From an uncultured Clostridia bacterium (GTDB taxonomy: Bacteria; Bacillota; Clostridia; Oscillospirales; Ruminococcaceae): 11,361 nucleotides of DNA. The stretch covers positions 1-11,361 of the forward strand of contig CANQOJ010000061.1 in the NCBI GenBank assembly GCA_947625455.1, in the 5' to 3' direction. Each line of letters begins with the position of its first letter. Position 1 is the first letter of the stretch. The position numbers were made by a program, and so were the translations under genes. This document shows positions 7,325 to 11,361 of the stretch, piece after piece. Under the pieces are notes generated by a model. It did not search any database and was not told the origin of the DNA. It saw nothing but the letters and a program-made list of their open reading frames with translations.

Positions 7325-7419
7325 GATTTAATGTTGTTTTTCTCTTATGCGCTAAAGAACCTTATCTTCATCAGCCGTAATGAAAGTTTTAGAAAAGGTT
7401 TTCCCCTTGCTAAAACCAC
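7325..7419 (-). repeat. Dispersed repeat tail, copy 2 (inverted), plus half-palindrome
   Basis: 7325-7392 is the inverted counterpart of 3902-3968. It is followed by 7393-7419, a half copy of the palindrome family that reads AAAAGGTTTTCCCC then TTGCTAAAACCAC and is identical over 27 nt to 7652-7678. A 90-codon open frame (7214-7486, +) runs through copy C and this stretch but appears to be a chance product of repeat sequence. From 7420 to 7507 I see nothing beyond a weak promoter-like pair, TTGAAT (7458) and TGTAAT (7482). Confidence 0.6.
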
Positions 7420-7507
7420 GCTTGAGGAACTCCAAGCAGAAATATCCCATTTGTGGTTTGAATTACCAAACAATGTTTTAGTGTAATGGTCGGGGGCACC
7501 TACCCTG

Positions 7508-7624
7508 CTAGAGGTTAGAGATTAAGAGGTTAGAGGCTAGAGTTGAAGTCAAAACAAGGTTTGAAAAGGAAATCTTGTTTTAAATTAAACTCTAGCCTCT
7601 AGCTTCTTGATTTCTAGCTTCTAG
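7508..7624 (+). repeat. 117-nt long hairpin with wobble-preserved 37-bp stem
   Basis: Arms 7508-7544 and 7588-7624 pair over all 37 positions as RNA read from the plus strand: 31 Watson-Crick pairs and 6 G-U pairs (5'-arm positions 7513, 7515, 7520, 7523, 7528 and 7530), with no mismatch. The loop contains a further 8-bp stem, AAAACAAG/CTTGTTTT (7551-7558, 7574-7581). The arms are built from TAGAGGTTAGAG-like units. On the minus strand the same six positions would be C-A mismatches. It may be a repeat element or a plus-strand RNA; function unknown. Confidence 0.6.
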
Positions 7625-7626
7625 TA

Positions 7627-7710
7627 GGGGTTCAAGGGGAAAACCTTTTTCAAAAGGTTTTCCCCTTGCTAAAACCACTCTTTTGCGTTCTTAGTTCCCC
7701 TTGCTAAAAC
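7627..7710. repeat. GGGGAAAACC-type palindrome, copy D, plus partial copy, 3' of uxaC
   Basis: GGGGTTCAAG, then perfect 17-nt arms at 7633-7649 and 7652-7668, then CTAAAACCAC. A second partial copy of the right flank (TTCCCCTTGCTAAAAC, 7695-7710) ends 3 nt before the uxaC stop codon. Copy A is placed almost the same way against the stop of the CCA-enzyme gene. It probably forms the 3' end structure of the uxaC mRNA. Confidence 0.65.
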
Positions 7711-7713
7711 TAC

Positions 7714-9114
7714 TTAGAATCCAAAATAACGTTTGGTATTGTTATAGGAAATATCCTGTACCATTTCGCCGAGGAGCTTCTCGTCATTAGGATACTCGCC
7801 GTTTTCTACCCAGTTGCCGAAAACATCGCAAAGTATTCTGCGGAAATACTCGTGGCGCGGATAGCTCAAAAAGCTTCTGGAGTCTGTGAGCATGCCGACA
7901 AATCCCGCGAGATAGCCGAGATTTCCGAGAGAGGTTATCTGCTCCTGCATGCCGACCTTGTTATCGTTGAACCACCAAGCCGAGCCGTGCTGTATCTTGC
8001 TGACAGCTTCACTGCTCTGGAAACAGCCGAGAATGGTGTCGATAGCCTGATTATCGTTGGGGTTGAGGCTGTAAATGATAGTCTTGGGAAGCGATTTGTT
8101 CATTTCAAGCGCGTTCAGGAAATCCGCTGTTTCGCTTGACGGCGCGTAATTGTTGATACAGTCAAAGCCGGTATCGGGACCTAACTTGTTGAACATAGGC
8201 GTGTTGTTGTCGCGCTTACAGCCGTAGTGTAGCTGCATTACCCAGTTTCTCTTGTGACACTGTTCGCCCATGAACATCATAAACGCAGTCTTGAACTTCT
8301 TTACGCACTCGGGGCATGACAGCTCGCCGCTCATCTTCTTTGCGAAAATCTTCTCAATCTCCTCGTCAGAAGCGGGCGCATAGTAAACATACTCAAGCGC
8401 ATGGTCGGAAACGCGGCAGCCCATTGAACCAAAGAAGTCCATTCTGTTTTCAAGAGCCTTTTTAAGGTCAGCCCACGAGCCGATTTTAACGCCGCTTGCC
8501 GCTTCAAGCTTCTTGATATAATCGGCAAAATCGGGCTTGTCGATATTCATAGCCTTGTCGGGACGCCATGCGGGATAAACCTTGACGTCAAAGGACTTGT
8601 CCTCGGCAATCTTCTTGTGCCATTCAAGGCTGTCAATCGGATCGTCAGTTGTGCAGATGACGTCAACATTTGACTGCTTGATAAGGTTTCTAACGCTCAT
8701 GCTCTTATCGGCAAGCTTTTTGTTGCAAAGCTGCCAAACTTCTTCGGCGGTATCGCCGTTAAGCACGCCGTTATAGCCGAAAAAGCGCTGAAGTTCGAGG
8801 TGGCTCCAGTGGAACAGAGGGTTTCCTATGCCCTTTGCGAGAGTTTCAGCCCATTTCTGGAACTTTTCTCTTTCGGAAGCGTCGCCCGTGATATACTTTT
8901 CGTCAACGCCCGCCGAGCGCATAAGACGCCACTTGTAGTGGTCGCCGCCGAGCCAGACCTGCGTTATGCTTTCAAACTGTCTGTCCTCGGCGATCTCGCG
9001 GGGGTTTATGTGGCAATGATAGTCGATGATAGGCATCTTTGCCGCATAGTTGTGAAACAGCTTCTGCGCGGTTTCGGTTGAGAGAAGAAAATTCTCGTCC
9101 ATAAATTTTTTCAT
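7714..9114 (-). CDS. uxaC: Glucuronate isomerase (uronate isomerase)
   Basis: 466 residues, the usual length. The enzyme interconverts D-glucuronate and D-fructuronate (and D-galacturonate and D-tagaturonate), the first cytoplasmic step of hexuronate catabolism from pectin or host glycans. It belongs to the amidohydrolase-like TIM-barrel superfamily. The metal-site HxH is seen at H33-x-H35 (IIDYHCHINP), followed by the family segments WLGGDHYKWRLMR, NPLFHWSHLELQRFFG, DVICTTDDP, WVMQLHYGCKRDNN and the C-terminal SYPRHEYFRRILCD. The ATG at 9114 is chosen over an in-frame TTG at 9135: GTGAGG lies 8 nt upstream of the ATG, and the protein then begins MKKFMDENFLL as in homologues. No other uronate-pathway gene (uxaA, uxaB, uxuA, uxuB, kdg genes) is in the window, so it seems to be a single-gene unit with its own promoter. 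Confidence 0.95.
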   Translation of the reverse strand: MKKFMDENFLLSTETAQKLFHNYAAKMPIIDYHCHINPREIAEDRQFESITQVWLGGDHYKWRLMRSAGVDEKYITGDASEREKFQKWAETLAKGIGNPLFHWSHLELQRFFGYNGVLNGDTAEEVWQLCNKKLADKSMSVRNLIKQSNVDVICTTDDPIDSLEWHKKIAEDKSFDVKVYPAWRPDKAMNIDKPDFADYIKKLEAASGVKIGSWADLKKALENRMDFFGSMGCRVSDHALEYVYYAPASDEEIEKIFAKKMSGELSCPECVKKFKTAFMMFMGEQCHKRNWVMQLHYGCKRDNNTPMFNKLGPDTGFDCINNYAPSSETADFLNALEMNKSLPKTIIYSLNPNDNQAIDTILGCFQSSEAVSKIQHGSAWWFNDNKVGMQEQITSLGNLGYLAGFVGMLTDSRSFLSYPRHEYFRRILCDVFGNWVENGEYPNDEKLLGEMVQDISYNNTKRYFGF

Positions 9115-9152
9115 TTGCAATACCTCACTTTTCAAAATAATTAGGCATTTTT

Positions 9153-9202
9153 ATTATATAAAAAATTACTGAAAATGTCAACAGCAATTTCAATTTTTCA
9201 GT
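9153..9202 (-). promoter_or_regulatory. uxaC promoter with flanking inverted repeat
   Basis: On the minus strand: perfect -35 TTGACA (9181-9176), 17-bp spacer, perfect -10 TATAAT (9158-9153), start near 9146. An 8-bp inverted repeat, ACTGAAAA (9168-9175) and TTTTCAGT (9195-9202), brackets the -35 with a 19-bp gap. So strong a promoter on a catabolic gene suggests repressor control, and this repeat is a candidate operator; that part is inference. Confidence 0.75.
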
Positions 9203-9236
9203 TACTTGTCACAATTCTTTCGGCGTTATGCACAAA

Positions 9237-9271
9237 TTAGAGGTAAGAGGTAAGATGTTAGAGGTAAGAAG
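9237..9271 (+). repeat. Short direct repeats of TTAGAGGTAAGA
   Basis: TTAGAGGTAAGA occurs at 9237-9248 and 9258-9269 (21-bp period) with an intervening AGGTAAGA unit. The words resemble the TAGAGGTTAGAG units in the arms of the hairpin at 7508-7624. It lies between the divergent uxaC and surface-protein promoters. Confidence 0.5.
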
Positions 9272-9300
9272 AACCGCAGGAAAATTCGTCGGGAAAAGTA

Positions 9301-9329
9301 TTGACAAATTATGGGGTTTGTGCTATAAT
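9301..9329 (+). promoter_or_regulatory. Consensus sigma-A promoter with extended -10 for the leader RNA and surface-protein gene
   Basis: Perfect -35 TTGACA (9301-9306), 17-bp spacer, perfect -10 TATAAT (9324-9329), with TG one base upstream of the -10 (TGCTATAAT). The expected start is G9336, which is exactly the first base of the closing stem of the downstream RNA structure. Confidence 0.9.
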
Positions 9330-9335
9330 TTACTT

Positions 9336-9502
9336 GCGACACAATTGAATAGTCAATTTAGAAAAAGTTTACACTTTTACTGTGGTAAAAGTGTAGGCTC
9401 TGTTTTCGTATGCTTTTTCTAAGTTGACGAGAAAATTGTGTCGCAGCAATTGAAGCTTGCATTTTTACAGTGCGTAGCTTCAATGCTGCGCATTTTTTAT
9501 TT
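9336..9502 (+). ncRNA. Structured leader RNA or small RNA of unrecognised class
   Basis: From the predicted start, 9336-9444 folds into one rod. The closing stem 9336-9346/9434-9444 has 11 perfect pairs (GCGACACAATT and its complement). A 5x5 purine-rich internal loop follows (GAATA at 9347-9351, GAGAA at 9429-9433). Next comes a 16-bp stem (9352-9367/9413-9428, one G-U), then an 11-bp hairpin with a TGTG loop (9370-9395) and 17 unpaired nt (9396-9412). An intrinsic terminator follows directly, so the expected transcript is about 165 nt. I see no T-box, TPP, SAM, cobalamin, c-di-GMP or 6S signature. It lies upstream of, and on the same strand as, the surface-protein gene, with no other promoter between. 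It could be an attenuator leader or an independent small RNA. Confidence 0.7.
9442..9502 (+). terminator. Intrinsic terminator upstream of the surface-protein gene
   Basis: A long hairpin pairs 9442-9461 with 9471-9490 (CGCAGC/GCTGCG at the base, a bulged A9448, then ATTGAAGCT/AGCTTCAAT) and is followed by CATTTTTTATTT. A shorter alternative in the same place pairs 9469-9478 with 9485-9494 (GTGCGTAGC/GCTGCGCAT, two wobbles) with the T-run adjacent. The base of the long form (9442-9444) shares three nucleotides with the closing stem of the upstream rod, so the two compete slightly. Confidence 0.8.
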
Positions 9503-9553
9503 GCGGGATTTGCGCGGCAACAAAGACATACCGCAATATTAAGGAGGATTTAA

Positions 9554-11361
9554 ATGAAAGCAAGAAAACTAAGCGCGATTTTACTCGCGGGCGCGCTAAT
9601 GGCAACGCCTGTTGTCACGTCAACGGCAATAGCTGAAAGTTCGCAGACGGAAAGTACCGAAAGCACGGACAGCGCACAAAGCATTGTTGACGAAAGCGGA
9701 AACCTTGTTATTGAGGGAACGACTGTAACGGGACTTACGGACAAAGGAACGACTGCTAAAGAAATTGTTATTCCCGAAGGAGTTACGGATATTGCTTATC
9801 TTGCATTTTTTTCAAAGGAAAATATTATTGAAACAATAACCATTCCCAAAAGCGTAACTAATATAGAAGAAAGTCCGATTGGTGCTTTTCCGTCTTTTGA
9901 GTCAGAAACACTGAAAAGCGTTAATGTTTCTGAAGACAATCCTGTTTACTATTCGGTAGACGGCGTGTTATTCAGCAGAAGAAGCTATCTTGAAAGAAAA
10001 TTGTGTGTTTATCCTGCGGGAAAAACAGACAAAGAGTATACCATACCCGAAAACACTGAATTGAGTACATCTTTATTTGGTAACTGTAAAAATCTTTCAA
10101 AAATTTATATTCCCAAAAGCACTTCATTTAACGGATTTGATATATTTGCCGAAGATATAATCTTGAATTATATGGGGAGAGACTATACGGCAGATGAAAT
10201 AGAATATATTTCGCCCGAAGAAGGCAGTATATATGAAAAACGTGTATATGATGAAAACGGCTTATACATTGTTGACAATGAAATAATCGACTGTATAAAC
10301 TGTCAGAAAAACGTTGTAATTCCCGATGGAGTGACAAAGATTGGCGAAAATGCCTTTAAAAATTGTTGGGGATTTGAAGAAATTAAAATTCCCGACAGCG
10401 TGACAGAAATTGGCGACTATGCATTTTCGGGATGTGTCATTAAAAAAATTGAAATCCCCAAAAGTATAACCAAGATTTCGTTTCGTGCCTTTTATGACTG
10501 TACAAATCTTAGCGAAGTAGTACTTCCCAACACCGTGACCGAAATCGGAGTAGCTGCGTTTTCTGATTGCACAAGTCTTACTGAAATAGCACTTCCCGAC
10601 AAGTTGATTAAAATCGGAGATGCTGCATTTGCGCGTACAGGACTTAAAAACATAACGTTACCCGAAAGCCTGACTGAAATCGGAGATTCTGCTTTCATAG
10701 AATGTCAGAATCTGACAAAAATTGATATACCTAAAAATATAACCAGATTATATCTTACTTTCTATAAGTGCACAAACCTTACCGAAGTAAAACTTCCCGA
10801 AGGTTTAAAAGAACTTGGAAGAGGAACATTTAATAAATGCACAAGTCTTGAAAATGTAGAAATTCCCTCAAGCGTTACAAAAATCGGCTCATGGGCATTC
10901 AGTGAAACAAAAATCAAAAGTTTGGAAATTCCGGGCGGCGTGACCGTAATAGGTGATAACATTAACAAATCCACTCCAACTCTTACAGATGTCCGCTTTT
11001 TAGAAACAAAGGACAAATGGGACAATATAACGGTTATTGACAGAAATGACAAAGAGATTGAATGTTCTGCAACAGATGTTTTTTCAAACGTAGCGCTTCA
11101 CTTCAAATCCAACGATCCCGCCGTTACACCTACCGTTGAATACACGGCTGATGATGAAACAGGCAGCGGCATAACCGCTTCAGCCGAGGAAGATGTTATT
11201 GAACCGGGCGCGGTTCTTACCGTAACACCCGTTGAAGAAAAAACCGACAACGAAAACACCTACGGTTTCGATATTTCGTTCAAGAATGGCGAAAAGGAAG
11301 TTCAGCCTAACGGAAAAGTTACAATAACAATTCCCGTTCCGGAGCCTCTTAAGAAACTTGC
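9554..11361 (+). CDS. Secreted BspA-type leucine-rich-repeat surface protein, 3' end beyond window
   Basis: Open from the ATG to the window edge (602 codons, no stop). A strong AAGGAGG (9541-9547) lies 6 nt before the start. Residues 1-27 are a signal peptide (MKARKLSAILLAGALMA..., cleavage likely after AIA). A Ser/Thr-rich linker follows, then about 13 repeats of roughly 23 residues from about residue 70 to 480, on the BspA/TpLRR pattern xxIxIPxxVTxIGxxAFxxCxxL, interrupted near residues 130-160 by a variant with DNPVYYSVDGVLFS and YPAGK. After about residue 480 the sequence changes to an acidic, beta-rich region with PNGKVTITIPVP at the end. Such proteins are surface or secreted binding proteins in gut Firmicutes; the ligand is unknown and the anchoring part is not in view. 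The gene is more A+T-rich than its neighbours, in part from the repeat composition. Expression appears to require read-through of the terminator at 9442-9502. Confidence 0.9.
   Translation, partial: MKARKLSAILLAGALMATPVVTSTAIAESSQTESTESTDSAQSIVDESGNLVIEGTTVTGLTDKGTTAKEIVIPEGVTDIAYLAFFSKENIIETITIPKSVTNIEESPIGAFPSFESETLKSVNVSEDNPVYYSVDGVLFSRRSYLERKLCVYPAGKTDKEYTIPENTELSTSLFGNCKNLSKIYIPKSTSFNGFDIFAEDIILNYMGRDYTADEIEYISPEEGSIYEKRVYDENGLYIVDNEIIDCINCQKNVVIPDGVTKIGENAFKNCWGFEEIKIPDSVTEIGDYAFSGCVIKKIEIPKSITKISFRAFYDCTNLSEVVLPNTVTEIGVAAFSDCTSLTEIALPDKLIKIGDAAFARTGLKNITLPESLTEIGDSAFIECQNLTKIDIPKNITRLYLTFYKCTNLTEVKLPEGLKELGRGTFNKCTSLENVEIPSSVTKIGSWAFSETKIKSLEIPGGVTVIGDNINKSTPTLTDVRFLETKDKWDNITVIDRNDKEIECSATDVFSNVALHFKSNDPAVTPTVEYTADDETGSGITASAEEDVIEPGAVLTVTPVEEKTDNENTYGFDISFKNGEKEVQPNGKVTITIPVPEPLKKL

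Noticed and set aside
7214..7486. Plus-strand open frame of 90 codons
   Set aside because: It runs through palindrome copy C and the inverted repeat tail, lacks a convincing ribosome site, and its product resembles no protein I know. Most of its length is explained by repeat sequence.
3857..7710. CRISPR array
   Set aside because: The repeated palindromes are unevenly spaced, lie in separate intergenic regions and in both orientations, and have no spacer pattern or cas genes.
9115..9135. In-frame TTG start giving a 7-residue longer uxaC product
   Set aside because: The extension covers the ribosome site GTGAGG of the ATG at 9114 and is not typical of the family's N terminus.
9336..9502. 6S RNA
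   Set aside because: Length and rod shape are roughly similar, but the large central bubble flanked by long helices is missing; the unpaired strand is one-sided and near the tip.
9503..9553. Separate promoter for the surface-protein gene after the terminator
   Set aside because: The only pair, TTGCGC and a GCAATA-like hexamer, is poor and would start transcription inside the ribosome binding site.
9554..11361. Minus-strand open frames opposite the surface-protein gene
   Set aside because: They are low-complexity shadows of the leucine-rich repeats, with no ribosome sites and no recognisable domains.

Overview
The window looks like a chromosomal segment of a gut-type Clostridium-class Firmicute, most likely of the Oscillospiraceae/Ruminococcus group. 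This is an inference from strong sigma-A promoters (TTGACA, 17 bp, TATAAT), AGGAGG-type ribosome binding sites, mid-range base composition, BspA-type leucine-rich-repeat surface proteins, a FIST protein beside a c-di-GMP protein, and uronate catabolism. No rRNA, tRNA, CRISPR array, phage gene or transposase is visible.

Layout. 113-1597 (-) encodes a CCA-adding-enzyme-like nucleotidyltransferase with an HD domain. It is divergent from 1803-3824 (+), an EF-G-like translational GTPase paralogue; each has its own promoter in the 205-bp gap. Both proteins keep the overall fold but depart from consensus at catalytic or specificity motifs. 3825-4316 has no gene but holds a 17-bp-arm palindrome, a highly symmetric 191-bp nested palindrome (3971-4161), and a small hairpin that may end the next unit. 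5448-7121 and 4317-5426 (both -) form a two-gene operon with a 21-nt gap: a c-di-GMP phosphodiesterase (degenerate GGDEF, intact EAL), then a FIST-domain protein. 7122-7713 is repeat-dense and has no credible gene. 7714-9114 (-) is glucuronate isomerase (uxaC) with its own consensus promoter. 9554 to the window end (+) is a secreted leucine-rich-repeat protein, truncated by the window edge.

The most interesting non-coding signal lies before the surface protein. A perfect extended -10 promoter (9301-9329) starts transcription at the first base of an elaborate predicted RNA (9336-9444: stems of 11, 16 and 11 bp). A strong intrinsic terminator (9442-9502) follows, only 51 nt before the surface-protein ATG. 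No second promoter is apparent in that gap, so the gene seems to depend on read-through. This would be an attenuator-like leader, or a small RNA gene with the surface protein downstream, of no class I recognise.

A second theme is a dispersed repeat family: GGGGAAAACC-type palindromes plus a CCCCTTGCTAAAAC tail, at or near the 3' ends of three of the genes. A long hairpin at 7508-7624 has arms that differ only by changes giving G-U pairs in a plus-strand RNA.
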